From positions 1 to 64,000 of the forward strand of contig NZ_JAENYR010000009.1 in assembly GCF_016841685.1 (NCBI RefSeq): 64,000 nucleotides of DNA, given 5' to 3'. This document shows positions 1-9,621 of the stretch, piece by piece. Numbering within the stretch: position 1 is the stretch's first letter; the number at the start of each line of letters is the position of its first letter. The notes beneath the pieces were generated by a model that worked only from the letters and a program-made list of their open reading frames with translations, was not told the origin of the DNA and did not search any database. The stretch is from Thiohalomonas denitrificans (lineage in GTDB: Bacteria; Pseudomonadota; Gammaproteobacteria; Thiohalomonadales; Thiohalomonadaceae). The translations under genes and the position numbers were made by a program.

Positions 1-205
1 TTCGGGCCTGCGCAGCAGGGGGTACGGCTCGCAATGACGGCTAAGAGTTCGTCACCGATTCGGGCCTGCGCAGCAGGGGGTACGGCTCGCAATGACGGCT
101 AAGAGTTCCTCATCGATTCGGGGCTGCGGAGCGGCGGGTGGGGCTCGCAATGACGGGTTCGTCTTTGATTCGAGCCTGCGCAGCAAGGGGCACGGCTCCT
201 GAAAA
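1..205. repeat. Tandem repeat array, 58-bp period, four copies, running off the left edge
   Basis: Copies begin at 1, 59, 117 and 169. The first two are nearly identical over 58 bp; the third is diverged and shortened to 52 bp; the fourth is truncated. Each contains the core GGCTCGCAATGACGG (reverse complement CCGTCATTGCGAGCC), which resembles the CGTCATTGCGAG-type repeats seen in many bacterial intergenic regions. No coding sequence is supported here. The array probably continues to the left of the window. Confidence 0.85.
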
Positions 206-231
206 ACTTAACGAATCAGCGTTGAGTTTCG

Positions 232-314
232 AACCACGGAGAACACGGGGCGCACGGGAGAAATAACCCCAGCCACCTGTTTGGCCCCCGTGGTCCCCGT
301 GTACCCCTTGGTTA
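232..314. repeat. Palindromic intergenic element, ACCACGG/ACACGGGG type
   Basis: The left arm (AACCACGGAGAACACGGGG) pairs imperfectly with the right arm (CCCCGTGTACCCCTTGGTT), making a long hairpin on either strand. The same arm sequences recur around 40323-40484. It lies about 40 bp downstream of the Nudix gene, so it could help end transcription, but no T-tract follows. Confidence 0.7.
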
Positions 315-355
315 TCGTTCGCCGTTGAGCGGAAGCAAACCTCCACCAAGAGATC

Positions 356-1327
356 TCAAGGAATGGGATTCCAAAGCGACCGGATGGCGGCGATTCCCTG
401 TGCGCCGGACTGCCAGGCACGCAGGCGGTCGGCTGGTCCGAGTCCTCCCAGTGCATAAACCGGAATAGGGCTTCTTTCGCAGAGTGCCCTGAGGCCATTC
501 CAGCCCAGAGTCGGTGCCCCGGGATGGCTCTCGGTGGGCAGGACCGGCGACGCGAATACGAAATCCACTCCGATCGAGAGCGCCCGCTCCAGTTCCTCTT
601 CACCGTGACAGGCCGCGGATACCCAACGCTCCGACCCCAGAGGCCGCTCCGTAAGCTCTCGCAGTCTGGTGCCGGTCAGATGCACACCCGCCCCGGGAAT
701 GGCCTCAGCCATACTCACCGGACCATTGAGGCCCAAGTGAGCGCCGAACTGGCGACACAGAGTGGCAACCTGCTCCGAAAGGACCACAAGTTCACTTGGC
801 GGTAGCGATTTTGCCCGCAGCTGAACCAGCCGAATCCCTTTTTTTAAGCGGCTTTCCAATCCGCCGAGGAAAGCGTCCCATTCAGCGGGCCGACCGGGGT
901 CCGGCGTAATCAGTCCCCGATCGGGGAGCCGTGCCGCGTTCACGATGGGGCGGTTGGCAGCCGGAAATGCGTAATCGCTGAGCGCCTCCGGTCGAACCCA
1001 GGCGATCGGCTGACCTTCCCGGCCGTAGGCGACTCCGTCAAAGGCGTCGACTCGCCGGACGTTCAGCAGGACTTGCCGGCCACCGTAGTCGTGGGGGATT
1101 CGGATGAGCGGTCGACTCTGCGTCGGGACAATACCCAGCTCCTCATCCAGCTCCCGCCCCAGGGCGTGCTCCACCGTTTCACCGGGTTCTATTTTACCGC
1201 CCGGGAATTCCCACAGTCCGCCCTGGTGACGATGGTCGGCCCGACGGGCGATCAGAATCTGGCCCGCAGGATCGTGGATAACCGCTGCGGCGACCTGAAG
1301 GTATCGGGAGTAGTCAGGTGTGTGCAT
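356..1327 (-). CDS. Nudix hydrolase (MutT-like) fused to a thiamine-phosphate-synthase-like domain
   Basis: 323 aa. A complete Nudix box lies at residues 44-66 (G-x5-E-x7-REL-DEELGI), so a nucleotide-pyrophosphohydrolase of the 8-oxo-dGTP type is expected. From about residue 135 the protein resembles the TIM-barrel of thiamine phosphate synthase/TenI proteins (LRAKSLP near the start; ALGGL near the end). This two-domain arrangement is known in gammaproteobacteria, where the second domain's role is unclear. It is the last gene of the secA-argJ-Nudix string, 140 bp below argJ. The MutT activity is a family inference; the exact substrate cannot be read from sequence. Confidence 0.88.
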   Translation of the reverse strand: MHTPDYSRYLQVAAAVIHDPAGQILIARRADHRHQGGLWEFPGGKIEPGETVEHALGRELDEELGIVPTQSRPLIRIPHDYGGRQVLLNVRRVDAFDGVAYGREGQPIAWVRPEALSDYAFPAANRPIVNAARLPDRGLITPDPGRPAEWDAFLGGLESRLKKGIRLVQLRAKSLPPSELVVLSEQVATLCRQFGAHLGLNGPVSMAEAIPGAGVHLTGTRLRELTERPLGSERWVSAACHGEEELERALSIGVDFVFASPVLPTESHPGAPTLGWNGLRALCERSPIPVYALGGLGPADRLRAWQSGAQGIAAIRSLWNPIP

Positions 1328-1467
1328 TCAGGTAGTATTCGCCCGTGAAGGGGGGCTCCGATACGGTTTTTGCCCCCGCTGTTTGGGCAAGTAGGCCACT
1401 TGGCACAACAGAGCTGGTAGCGGAATCCCCGCGGGTGCCCATCCCCAATCCGAACTCCGGCGCCCAG

Positions 1468-2682
1468 TCAAGTCCGGTATTCGGCATTGATGCGGACGTA
1501 GTCATAGGAGAAGTCGCAGGTCCAGACCGTCGCCTCGGCCGAGCCACGGGAGAGATCGACGCGAATGGTGATCTCCTCCTGATCCATGACCAGCTGGCCC
1601 TTGGCTTCTTCATAGTCCGCTGCGCGGCCGCCATCGCGAACGATACAGACCTCGTTCAGGTGAATGGTAACGCTCTCCAGGTCCAGGTCCGGGACTCCGG
1701 CCCGGCCGACGGCAGCCAGGATTCGGCCCCAGTTCGGGTCGGAGGCAAAGAAGGCGGTTTTCACCAGTGGCGAATGGGCGATGGTATAGGCCACATCCGT
1801 GCACTCTTTCTGGTCGCGACCCTTCACCACCTCGATGGCGATGAACTTGGTGGCGCCCTCACCATCTCGCACGATGAGCTGCGCCAGCTCCCGGCAGACC
1901 CCGGTCACCGCCGCTTCGAGGGTCGAAAAGTCGTCGCTTCCCGGTTCTGGTTCTACACCGCTGGCGCCGGTGGCCATCAGCACGCAGGCGTCATTGGTAG
2001 AGGTGTCGCCATCGACGCTGATGCGATTGAAGGAGAGGTCGGCGACTCGCTTCAGCAAGCCTTCGAGAGCGCCTCGTTCGACGACCGCATCGGTGGCGAT
2101 GAAAGCCAGCATGGTCGCCATATCCGGCCGGATCATCCCGGCGCCCTTGGAGATCCCGGTTACTGTCACCATTCGACCACCGATCTCGACCTGCCGTGAG
2201 GCCCCTTTCGGGACCGTATCAGTGGTCAGGATACCGTCGGCGGCGCTCGCCCAGCCCTCCGTGTTGAGGGCGGCAAACGCAGCGGGGATGGCGTCGGCAA
2301 GGGTCGCTACCGGTAGCGGTTCGCCGATCACGCCGGTGGAAAACGGCAGGATGTCGGCCGCTTCACAGCCCCCTCGGGCGGCGACAGCTTCACAGCAGGT
2401 ATGGGCGTCGATAAAGCCCTGTCGCCCAGTCCCGGCATTGGCATTACCGGTGTTGATTAGCAGGTAGGCGGGGGCGCGGGCCGACAGGTGCTCGCGGGCA
2501 ACGATGACGGGAGCCGCACAGAAGGCGTTGCGCGTAAAGACCGCCGATGCCGTCGTGCCCCGAGCCAATTCGATCAGGACCAGATCCGGACGGCCCGGCT
2601 TTTTGATGCCGGCAGCGGTTGTGCCAAGGCGCACGCCCCCCACTGGATATAGCTTTGGCAGCCCTTGGTAACCGACGGCCAT
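1468..2682 (-). CDS. argJ: Bifunctional glutamate N-acetyltransferase/ornithine acetyltransferase ArgJ
   Basis: 404 aa, the usual family length. ArgJ recycles the acetyl group from N-acetylornithine to glutamate in arginine synthesis and, in bifunctional forms, also uses acetyl-CoA. The precursor self-cleaves before a conserved threonine; here the motif DMATML places it at Thr190. The N-terminal ATAAGIKKxGRxDL and the C-terminal end with the family-typical DYVRINAEYRT are present. It lies 111 bp downstream of secA on the same strand. Whether it is mono- or bifunctional cannot be decided from this window. Confidence 0.96.
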   Translation of the reverse strand: MAVGYQGLPKLYPVGGVRLGTTAAGIKKPGRPDLVLIELARGTTASAVFTRNAFCAAPVIVAREHLSARAPAYLLINTGNANAGTGRQGFIDAHTCCEAVAARGGCEAADILPFSTGVIGEPLPVATLADAIPAAFAALNTEGWASAADGILTTDTVPKGASRQVEIGGRMVTVTGISKGAGMIRPDMATMLAFIATDAVVERGALEGLLKRVADLSFNRISVDGDTSTNDACVLMATGASGVEPEPGSDDFSTLEAAVTGVCRELAQLIVRDGEGATKFIAIEVVKGRDQKECTDVAYTIAHSPLVKTAFFASDPNWGRILAAVGRAGVPDLDLESVTIHLNEVCIVRDGGRAADYEEAKGQLVMDQEEITIRVDLSRGSAEATVWTCDFSYDYVRINAEYRT

Positions 2683-2793
2683 TGTCTCTCCTTAACCCAA
2701 AAACCATTTCACTGCAAAGATGTAAGAAACGTTTGCAGCCACAGCGGACACCAACGTGAGATTGCTGGCGCTCCTGTGGCACCTTTTAATGGT

Positions 2794-5505
2794 CTAGCTC
2801 AACTGCCCGTGGCACTGTTTGTATTTCTTTCCGGAGCCGCACGGGCACGGTTCGTTGCGCCCGACTTTCCGGCCTTCACGAACGAAGGGGCGGTGCTCCT
2901 CTTCGGTATCGCGCGGCTCGGAAGCGCCGGTGCCGGCGATGGCCGAGGCCGCGGCGTGCTTGAACTCCATCTTTGCAGCCGCGCGCCGCTGCTCCTCGAC
3001 CGCCGCCACATCCTCCTCGGCCTTCACCTGAACCTTGGAGAGCACGCCGATGGTTTCCCGCTTGATGCGTCCGAGCATCTCGTCGAACAGCGTGAAGGCC
3101 TCGCGCTTGTATTCCTGCTTGGGATTTTTCTGCGCATAACCACGCAGGTGAATGCCCTGGCGCAGGTAATCCATTGCCGCGAGGTGCTCCTTCCAGTGGG
3201 TATCGAGCACTTGCAACATGACCGCCTTTTCGAAGTGGCGCAGAACTGTGGTCCCCGCCTGCTCCTCCTTCTCCTCGTAGCGGTTCACCATCTCTTCAAG
3301 GATGCGCCGGCGCAGATTCTCCTCATGCAGGTCGTCATCTTCATCCAGCCGCTGGCGAATCGGCAGTTTTAACCCGAATTCGTACTCCAGTGCCTCTTCC
3401 AAACCGGGTACATCCCACTGCTCCTCGATGCTCCGGGGCGGGATAAAACCATCGACGACGTCGTTGAGCACATCCACCCGAATCGTTTCGATAGCCTCGG
3501 AGATGTCATCCTGCGCCATGAGATCGTTGCGCTGCTCATAGATAACCTTGCGTTGGTCGTTAGCCACATCGTCATATTCCAGCAGCTGCTTGCGGATGTC
3601 GAAGTTATGACCTTCCACCTTGCGCTGGGCGTTCTCGATGGCGCGCGACACCCAGGGGTGCTCAATGGCCTCACCCTCCTCCATGCCGAGCTTCTGCATG
3701 ATCCCCGCCACCCGGTCGGAGGCGAAGATCCGCATCAGATTGTCCTCGAGAGACAGATAAAAACGGGTTGAACCCGGATCGCCCTGACGCCCGGAACGAC
3801 CACGCAGTTGGTTGTCGATACGCCGCGATTCATGGCGCTCCGTCCCAATGATATGGAGGCCCCCGGCTTCGAGCACGGATTGATTTCGCTTTTTCCAATC
3901 CTCGCGAATCCTGGCCTGCTGCTCTTTAGTCGCTTCTTCGCCCAATGTATCCAATTCAGCAGCGAGATTACCGCCAAGCACGATGTCGGTACCACGGCCC
4001 GCCATGTTGGTGGCAATGGTGACCGCACCGGGCATACCGGCGGCAATGACGATCTCCGCCTCACGTTCATGCTGCTTGGCGTTCAGCACCTCATGCCTGA
4101 TCTTTTCCTTGTCCAGGAGCCGCGACAGGTACTCCGAAATCTCGATAGAGGTGGTACCCACCAGGACCGGCTGCTGACGCCCGTGGCAATCTTTGATGTC
4201 TTCGGTAACGGCGTCGAATTTCTCCTGCTGAGTGAGATAGATCAGGTCACCCATATCCATGCGGACCATGGGATGATGGGTGGGAATCACCGCCACCTCC
4301 AGACCATAGATCTGCTGGAACTCGTAGGCTTCCGTATCGGCAGTACCGGTCATGCCGGAGAGCTTGTCGTAAAGTCGGAAGTAGTTCTGGAAAGTGATCG
4401 AGGCGAGGGTCTGGTTCTCACTCTGTACCGGAACTCCCTCTTTGGCCTCAACCGCCTGATGCAGACCATCGGACCAACGCCGCCCGGCCATGCTGCGGCC
4501 GGTGAACTCGTCGACGATCACCACCTGATTGTCCTTAACGAGATAGTGAACATCCTTCTGGAACAGGACATGGGCGCGCAGAGCGGCATTGAGGTGGTGC
4601 ATCAGGCCGATATTGGCCGCATCGTAGAGGGTGTCGCCCTCCTGCAGCAGCCCGGCCTCTGTCAACAGGCTCTCTACGTGTTCGTGCCCTTCCTCGGTCA
4701 GATGGACTTGGCGTCCCTTTTCGTCGAGGCTGTAATCGCCCGGACCCTCCTCTTCTTCCTGTCGGGTCAGTTCGGGGACCAGCCCGTTCATGCGATAGTA
4801 CAGTTCAGAACTGTTCTCGGCCTGCCCCGAGATAATCAGGGGTGTACGCGCCTCATCGATAAGAATCGAGTCCACCTCATCCACAATCGCGAAAGGGCGC
4901 TCCCGCTGAACCCGCTCTTCGGGCTTGAACGCCATATTATCGCGGAGGTAGTCGAAGCCGTATTCATTGTTAGTGCCATAGGTGATGTCAGCAAAATAGG
5001 CGAGGCGTTTGGAGTCGTGGTCCATGCCCGGTACGACCACCCCGGTCTCCATACCCAGGAAGCCGTAGAGCTTGCCCATCCAGGCGGCATCACGCCGGGC
5101 CAGATAGTCATTAACGGTGATGACGTGTACGCCCTTTCCCGGCAGCGCATTGAGATAGGCAGCGAGAGTGGCAACCAGGGTCTTGCCCTCGCCGGTCTTC
5201 ATCTCGGCGATCTTGCCCTGGTGCAGTACCATGCCCCCAATCAGCTGCACATCGTAGTGGCGCATGCCGAGAACCCGCTTGGCCCCCTCGCGCACCACCG
5301 CGAACGCCTCCGCCAGCAGATCGTCGAGACTGACACCCTCCTCGATGCGCTGCCGAAATTCGAGCGTCTTTCCCTGAAGCGCCTCATCGGAGAGCGCCTC
5401 GAGTTCCGCTTCGAGGTCGTTGATACGCGCGACGTCCTTACGCAGGCGTTTAAGCAGCCGCTCGTTTCGGCTGCCGAAAATCTTGCTCAACATGTTGGTG
5501 ACCAT
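2794..5505 (-). CDS. secA: Preprotein translocase ATPase SecA
   Basis: 903 aa from the chosen start (E. coli SecA is 901). SecA drives Sec-dependent export by binding preproteins and SecYEG and hydrolysing ATP. Walker A (GEGKT, residues 105-109), the [15 protein letters not shown] helicase motif and the C-terminal zinc/SecB-binding tail [14 protein letters not shown] are visible. The frame stays open to 5640, but the SecA-like N-terminus ([12 protein letters not shown]) begins only after the ATG at 5505, which has GGGAAG a few bases upstream; ATG 5493 is an alternative. A transposon-like 216-bp element separates it from the upstream M23 peptidase gene. Confidence 0.97.
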   Translation of the reverse strand: MVTNMLSKIFGSRNERLLKRLRKDVARINDLEAELEALSDEALQGKTLEFRQRIEEGVSLDDLLAEAFAVVREGAKRVLGMRHYDVQLIGGMVLHQGKIAEMKTGEGKTLVATLAAYLNALPGKGVHVITVNDYLARRDAAWMGKLYGFLGMETGVVVPGMDHDSKRLAYFADITYGTNNEYGFDYLRDNMAFKPEERVQRERPFAIVDEVDSILIDEARTPLIISGQAENSSELYYRMNGLVPELTRQEEEEGPGDYSLDEKGRQVHLTEEGHEHVESLLTEAGLLQEGDTLYDAANIGLMHHLNAALRAHVLFQKDVHYLVKDNQVVIVDEFTGRSMAGRRWSDGLHQAVEAKEGVPVQSENQTLASITFQNYFRLYDKLSGMTGTADTEAYEFQQIYGLEVAVIPTHHPMVRMDMGDLIYLTQQEKFDAVTEDIKDCHGRQQPVLVGTTSIEISEYLSRLLDKEKIRHEVLNAKQHEREAEIVIAAGMPGAVTIATNMAGRGTDIVLGGNLAAELDTLGEEATKEQQARIREDWKKRNQSVLEAGGLHIIGTERHESRRIDNQLRGRSGRQGDPGSTRFYLSLEDNLMRIFASDRVAGIMQKLGMEEGEAIEHPWVSRAIENAQRKVEGHNFDIRKQLLEYDDVANDQRKVIYEQRNDLMAQDDISEAIETIRVDVLNDVVDGFIPPRSIEEQWDVPGLEEALEYEFGLKLPIRQRLDEDDDLHEENLRRRILEEMVNRYEEKEEQAGTTVLRHFEKAVMLQVLDTHWKEHLAAMDYLRQGIHLRGYAQKNPKQEYKREAFTLFDEMLGRIKRETIGVLSKVQVKAEEDVAAVEEQRRAAAKMEFKHAAASAIAGTGASEPRDTEEEHRPFVREGRKVGRNEPCPCGSGKKYKQCHGQLS

Positions 5506-5706
5506 AAACTTCCCGGATTGCCCCGAATTGAATTCCTTGCACTCAGCCGTGTATCGACCGGGCAAAAGCAAACATTTTAACGAACGCGGATGGGTTTGCG
5601 CGGTTTGACGCACACACTTTAGATACCCTGATGGGAGCAAAATTCCCTGGGCTGTCGACGATCGAGCGGATCCGCACCATACCTTCCGGCTTTAGGGTAA
5701 GCAGAA

Positions 5707-5922
5707 CTAGGAGCCTGTCCGAGAATAGCGACCGTCACGAGGGCAAGACGGATTGAGTCGGATTTTTCGGTCATTTGAGGCGAATAGTGGTTCTATTTAA
5801 CGAAAATGAGCGGGAAATCCGGCCAAGCAGGCTTGGCCGCACGACTCCACGGATGGAGGAGTTAAGAGCGAAGCAGGATGCCAGAGCCGAGTAGGTCAGT
5901 CTATTCTCGGACAGGCTCCTAG
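5707..5922. mobile_element. MITE-like element with perfect 22-bp terminal inverted repeats
   Basis: 216 bp. The first and last 22 bases are perfect inverted repeats (core GGAGCCTGTCCGAGAATAG). The outermost CTAG is itself palindromic, so it may be a 4-bp target duplication matching the YTAR targets known for IS5-group elements. No transposase gene is inside, so any mobility would be in trans. The internal part (GAGGCGAATAGTGG, CTATTTAACGA) is shared with the element at 41894-42060. Its right edge supplies the TAG stop codon of the M23 peptidase gene. Confidence 0.8.
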
Positions 5923-6839
5923 CCGGCCACCTTCAGGTATTTGGATGGATTAACGGTTTTGCCATCGAGAATGACCTCGAAGTGCACATGGGGCCCGGTG
6001 GAGCGGCCGGTGCTTCCCATCGTGGCGATCAATTGGCCCTTTTTCACCGTGTCCCCGACTTCAACCGTGACTTCGTTACAATGACCGTAACGGGTCACAT
6101 AGCCATTACCGTGAGTAACCTCGACCAGATTGCCGTACCCGTAGCGATCCCCGGCCCAGGTCACCACTCCGGAACCAACCGCCATCACGTCAGAGCCTTC
6201 CTTACCGGCAAAATCGATGCCTTTGTGGTAGTCCTTTTTCCCGGTAAAGGGATCATTACGCCATCCGAAATGCGATGACAGCCATCCCCCCTTGATGGGC
6301 TTTCCCCTCGGGTGCACCTGGGCCTGGAGGTTGCGATTCATCAGCAGGCTTTCAAGCACGGAGAGTTGACGATCGCGGCTTTCCAACTGTTGCGACAACT
6401 CATCGAGTTGGTTCATAAAGTCCGGAACCGCCAGTGCCGGCTGATTGAGCTCACTACTTTCGGGGCCACCCTGAGCCGGCAGGGTGCTGAAATCGAACTC
6501 TCCGTTATCCAGGCCCCCGATCCGGGTGAGACGTTGTCCCAGTGCATCCAGACGTATTACGTGGGCTTGCATCTGCCCCAAGCGCAGCGTAAGGGCATTG
6601 AGATTCTCCTCGGCGGTACGGGTAGCCTCGGCCACCTCGGCTCGCTGTTCCGCCATCTCCTGTTCGAGGCCTTGGGCAAGAACCTCGCTGGTGCCATGCT
6701 CTATCCCGAGCCGATAGCCCGCATAGAGGCCCGTTACGGGAAGCGCAATAGTTAGAACCACAACGGCGATGAAGGCATGACCGCCCAGTTCGAGGCATTT
6801 GGAGCGTCCGGATTGTTTGGAAACCAGCAGGATATTCAT
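5919..6839 (-). CDS. M23-family peptidoglycan endopeptidase, membrane-anchored
   Basis: 306 aa. One N-terminal membrane helix (about residues 20-42) is followed by a coiled-coil region rich in Glu/Gln/Leu (about 50-180) and a C-terminal LytM/peptidase M23 domain with the zinc motifs HKGIDF and HVHFE. Proteins of this build cleave peptide cross-bridges or activate amidases during growth and division. It sits between lpxC/dciA and secA, as in other non-enteric gammaproteobacteria. It is divergent from the DciA-like gene, with a 73-bp AT-rich space between them. The TAG stop codon falls within the CTAG end of the adjacent MITE, so the native C-terminus may have been slightly altered. Confidence 0.93.
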   Translation of the reverse strand: MNILLVSKQSGRSKCLELGGHAFIAVVVLTIALPVTGLYAGYRLGIEHGTSEVLAQGLEQEMAEQRAEVAEATRTAEENLNALTLRLGQMQAHVIRLDALGQRLTRIGGLDNGEFDFSTLPAQGGPESSELNQPALAVPDFMNQLDELSQQLESRDRQLSVLESLLMNRNLQAQVHPRGKPIKGGWLSSHFGWRNDPFTGKKDYHKGIDFAGKEGSDVMAVGSGVVTWAGDRYGYGNLVEVTHGNGYVTRYGHCNEVTVEVGDTVKKGQLIATMGSTGRSTGPHVHFEVILDGKTVNPSKYLKVAG

Positions 6840-6912
6840 ATTGTGCTGTCTCGGTAACCCTTGTGCGTTTATTATTGGTTATTATGCTTGATTTGGCGCC
6901 CGGATCCTAAAA
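6840..6912. promoter_or_regulatory. Divergent promoter region between M23 peptidase and DciA-like genes
   Basis: This AT-rich 73-bp stretch is the only space available for initiation in both directions. Towards the plus strand, TTGTGC (6862-6867) and TATGCT are 16 bp apart, a weak sigma70-like pair. I see no equally clear pair towards the M23 gene. Confidence 0.35.
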
Positions 6913-7359
6913 GTGTTTCGACCCCGAAATCTCAAATCGCTGCTTGCCGGTGGCCTGGGCCGGACTATCGACCACGCCAGGGTGCTGATTCGACTGGAAC
7001 AGCAGGTAATCGGCTGCCTGGACGCTAAGCTGGCCTCCCACTGCCGGGTCGCCAACGTCAAAAACGGTATTCTGGTCCTGCAGGTCGACACGCCCGCCTG
7101 GGCCGGTCGCCTCCGCCAGCAAGCCCCCAAACTGGTCGCTCAGCTGCGGGAAACCGGGGAATTCGCCTCTATCGAACAGATCCGCGTTACGGTGCGTCCG
7201 GTTGAACACCGAAGCGTTCCCTCTCGGCCAATGGCCCGGCTATCGGCCGAAAGCGCCCAAGGAATCGAAGCGGCGGCCGAAACAATCGGTGACGAGGCGC
7301 TCAGCGCCGCCCTCAGACGGCTGGCCAAGCACCGGAATTCATCCGACCGCGACTCTTGA
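6913..7359 (+). CDS. DUF721 family protein, DciA-like
   Basis: 148 aa, starting at GTG 6913. The central region (LEQQVIGCLDAKLASHCRVANVKNGILVLQVDTPAWAGRLR in outline) matches the DUF721/DciA fold, including the W-A-x-x-L-R core. DciA loads the replicative helicase in bacteria lacking DnaC/DnaI; the family also holds uncharacterised members. A DUF721 gene between lpxC and the M23-secA pair is a recurrent arrangement. The C-terminal third is polar, low in conservation and probably flexible. It is transcribed opposite to its neighbours and converges on lpxC with a 51-bp gap. Confidence 0.8.
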   Translation: MFRPRNLKSLLAGGLGRTIDHARVLIRLEQQVIGCLDAKLASHCRVANVKNGILVLQVDTPAWAGRLRQQAPKLVAQLRETGEFASIEQIRVTVRPVEHRSVPSRPMARLSAESAQGIEAAAETIGDEALSAALRRLAKHRNSSDRDS

Positions 7360-7410
7360 CAACCCGTCGACTTGATAACACTAATCCACTACGGAAAAGC
7401 GCTACGGCTG

Positions 7411-8322
7411 CTAGCCGACCGGCAGCGGCTGGACGTAGGAAATCGGTGCGCTCTCGGGCTCATCGAAGGTCACGACTTCCCAAGCCTCCTCGTCGGCCAA
7501 CAACGCCAGCAGCAGCAGGTTGTTCAGGGCATGGCCCGACTTGTAACCGTCGAACGCCCCGATAAGACTGTGGCCGAGCAGATAGAGATCTCCGATGGCA
7601 TCGAGGATCTTGTGCTTCACGAACTCGTTCTCGTAACGCAAGCCGTCTTCGTTCAGAATACGGTAATCGTCGACTACCACAGCGTTATCCAGACTACCGC
7701 CCAACGCCAAATTCTGCGCCCGTAGCGCCTCGACCTGGCTCATGAAGCCGAATGTTCGCGCCCGACTGACTTCTTTAACAAAGGAGGTGGTTGAGAAGTC
7801 GATTTCTGAATGCTGGATATCACTGTTGAAGGCCGGGTGATCGAAATCGATAGCCATTCCGACCTTGAAACCGTCGAACGGCTCGAAACGGACCCATTTG
7901 TCATCTTCCCGGACCTCGACCGCCTGCTTGATGCGGATAAATCGCTTGGCCGCCTCCTGTTCCTGAATGCCCGCTGACTGAATCAGAAACACGAATGGAC
8001 CGGCGCTGCCATCCATAATGGGAACTTCTGGGGCGGAGAGATCAATATACGCATTATCGATACCCATCCCCGCCAGGGCGGAGAGCAGATGCTCGACGGT
8101 AGAAATGCGTACGTCTCCCTTTACCAGGGTGGAAGACAGTGTGGTCTCTCCCACATTTTGCGCCTTGGCCTCCACTTCCACCGGGACCTCGTAATCCACC
8201 CGACGGAATATAATACCGGAGTCTACCGGCGCCGGCCGTAGCGTGAGATAGACCTTCTCTCCCGTATGCAGGCCGACCCCCGTGGCCCGAATGACGTTCT
8301 TTAGCGTGCGTTGCCGGATCAC
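7411..8322 (-). CDS. lpxC: UDP-3-O-acyl-N-acetylglucosamine deacetylase LpxC
   Basis: 303 aa, from GTG 8322 with AGGAA about 7 nt upstream. LpxC catalyses the committed step of lipid A synthesis. Zinc ligands are visible as His78 (TVEHLLSAL) and His237/Asp241 (HKILD), and His264 (SGHALN) matches the catalytic histidine of E. coli LpxC. The C-terminus is [16 protein letters not shown], resembling enterobacterial LpxC only in part. It follows ftsZ by 98 bp, as in E. coli, and a separate promoter may lie in the gap. Confidence 0.97.
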   Translation of the reverse strand: MIRQRTLKNVIRATGVGLHTGEKVYLTLRPAPVDSGIIFRRVDYEVPVEVEAKAQNVGETTLSSTLVKGDVRISTVEHLLSALAGMGIDNAYIDLSAPEVPIMDGSAGPFVFLIQSAGIQEQEAAKRFIRIKQAVEVREDDKWVRFEPFDGFKVGMAIDFDHPAFNSDIQHSEIDFSTTSFVKEVSRARTFGFMSQVEALRAQNLALGGSLDNAVVVDDYRILNEDGLRYENEFVKHKILDAIGDLYLLGHSLIGAFDGYKSGHALNNLLLLALLADEEAWEVVTFDEPESAPISYVQPLPVG

Positions 8323-8354
8323 CGTAACTTCCTGATTTTTGTTGTTAAGTCGAA

Positions 8355-8383
8355 ATCATACCATGGAGCAAATCCCGTGCCTA
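8355..8383 (-). promoter_or_regulatory. Candidate lpxC promoter (extended -10)
   Basis: On the minus strand, TGGTATGAT gives an extended -10 (TATGAT at 8355-8360), and TAGGCA (8378-8383) lies 17 bp upstream as a 4/6 match to the -35 box. The placement, about 33 bp before the GTG start, is reasonable. Confidence 0.45.
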
Positions 8384-8387
8384 GTGG

Positions 8388-8407
8388 GGGTTTTCACAGT
8401 AAAACCC
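8388..8407. other. Short hairpin between ftsZ and lpxC
   Basis: GGGTTTT (8388-8394), loop CACAGT and AAAACCC (8401-8407) form a perfect 7-bp stem just after the ftsZ stop codon. On the transcribed strand no run of T follows, so it would be at best a weak terminator or an mRNA 3'-end stabiliser separating ftsZ from lpxC expression. Confidence 0.4.
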
Positions 8408-8420
8408 GTGAGCCGTGCCG

Positions 8421-9563
8421 TCAGTCGGCCTGGCGGCGCAGGAAGGCCGGGATATCCAGGTAATCCATATCCCCCTCTTTCGCCTTTGCCTTGGTGGTTT
8501 CGGCAGCACGCTGGCGAAGCACCGTGGGACGATCGTAATCGACACCATCTGTGCCGGTCGCCTGCTGGTTAACCACCAGTTTGACCGATTCCCCCTGTTT
8601 GGCCCCGTCCGGTCCCAGACCGGTGGCGACAACAGTGACCCGCAGTTCATCCGACATCTCGGGATCGATCACGGTACCGACGACGACAGTGGCGTTTTCA
8701 GAGGCGAATTCGGCGATAGTGTCACCCACATCCTGGAACTCGCCCATCGACATGTCCATACCGGCCGTCACGTTGACGAGGATACCGCGCGCACCGGAGA
8801 GGTTGACATCCTCCAGCAACGGACTGGACACCGCAGCTTCCGCCGCTTGACGGGCGCGAGTATCACCCGACGCCGAACCGGTCCCCATCATGGCCATGCC
8901 CATCTCGCTCATGACCGTACGCACGTCGGCAAAATCGACATTGATGAGGCCGGGACGGGTGATCAGATCGGCAATACCCTGGACCGCGCCCAGCAGTACG
9001 TCATTGGCCGCTTTGAAGGCGTCTAGCAGTGTGGCGCTTTTCCCCATCACCGATAACAGCTTGTCATTGGGAATGGTGATCAGGGAGTCCACATGCTTCT
9101 TCAGCTCCTCCATGCCTTCAACGGCCTGGGCCATGCGTTTTTTGCCCTCGAAAGGGAACGGCTTGGTGACCACCGCCACGGTGAGGATACCCAACTCTTT
9201 CGCTACCTGGGCCACCACGGGTGCGCCGCCCGTACCGGTGCCTCCGCCCATTCCGGCGGTAATGAAGATCATATCCGCGCCGGCCAACACCTCCTGGATT
9301 CGATCCCGATCCTCCATGGCGGCCTGCCGGCCAATCTCGGGATTGGCCCCCGCCCCGAGACCTTTGGTGATGTTGCTGCCGATCTGCAGTACCGTCTGGT
9401 TGGAAAGCTTCATCAACGCCTGGGCATCGGTGTTGGCGCAGATGAAATCCACACCCTCGATGTTCTGCATCACCATATGCTCCACGGCGTTTCCTCCGCC
9501 GCCACCCACACCAACGACCTTGATAACCGCGTTCTGGGCCTGTGCATCCATCAGTTCGAACAT
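8421..9563 (-). CDS. ftsZ: Cell division protein FtsZ
   Basis: 380 aa. FtsZ is the tubulin-like GTPase that forms the Z ring. The tubulin signature GGGTGTG is at residues 106-112, and the N-terminal nucleotide-binding [10 protein letters not shown] at 18-27 is intact. The C-terminal conserved peptide [11 protein letters not shown], which binds FtsA and ZipA, closes the protein. ftsA ends 58 bp upstream, and the order ftsQ-ftsA-ftsZ-lpxC is the classical gammaproteobacterial one. The upstream CAGGAGGTGATGACATG provides a strong ribosome-binding site. Confidence 0.98.
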   Translation of the reverse strand: MFELMDAQAQNAVIKVVGVGGGGGNAVEHMVMQNIEGVDFICANTDAQALMKLSNQTVLQIGSNITKGLGAGANPEIGRQAAMEDRDRIQEVLAGADMIFITAGMGGGTGTGGAPVVAQVAKELGILTVAVVTKPFPFEGKKRMAQAVEGMEELKKHVDSLITIPNDKLLSVMGKSATLLDAFKAANDVLLGAVQGIADLITRPGLINVDFADVRTVMSEMGMAMMGTGSASGDTRARQAAEAAVSSPLLEDVNLSGARGILVNVTAGMDMSMGEFQDVGDTIAEFASENATVVVGTVIDPEMSDELRVTVVATGLGPDGAKQGESVKLVVNQQATGTDGVDYDRPTVLRQRAAETTKAKAKEGDMDYLDIPAFLRRQAD

Positions 9564-9621
9564 GTCATCACCTCCTGATTATGGTTATAGGGCAACGCCC
9601 CTTCCCACTAATTCTCATTGG

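Noticed and set aside
1-205. The 58-bp repeats as a CRISPR array
   Set aside because: The copies are contiguous, with no unique spacers between conserved repeats, and no cas gene is in the window.
1390-1420. TGGCAC near 1399 as a sigma-54 promoter
   Set aside because: No GC element follows at the required spacing, and the site lies in a gap between two genes of the opposite orientation.
3808-5580. 590-codon open frame antisense to secA
   Set aside because: Long antisense frames are common opposite GC-rich genes. SecA is complete on the other strand and the antisense product has no recognisable domain.
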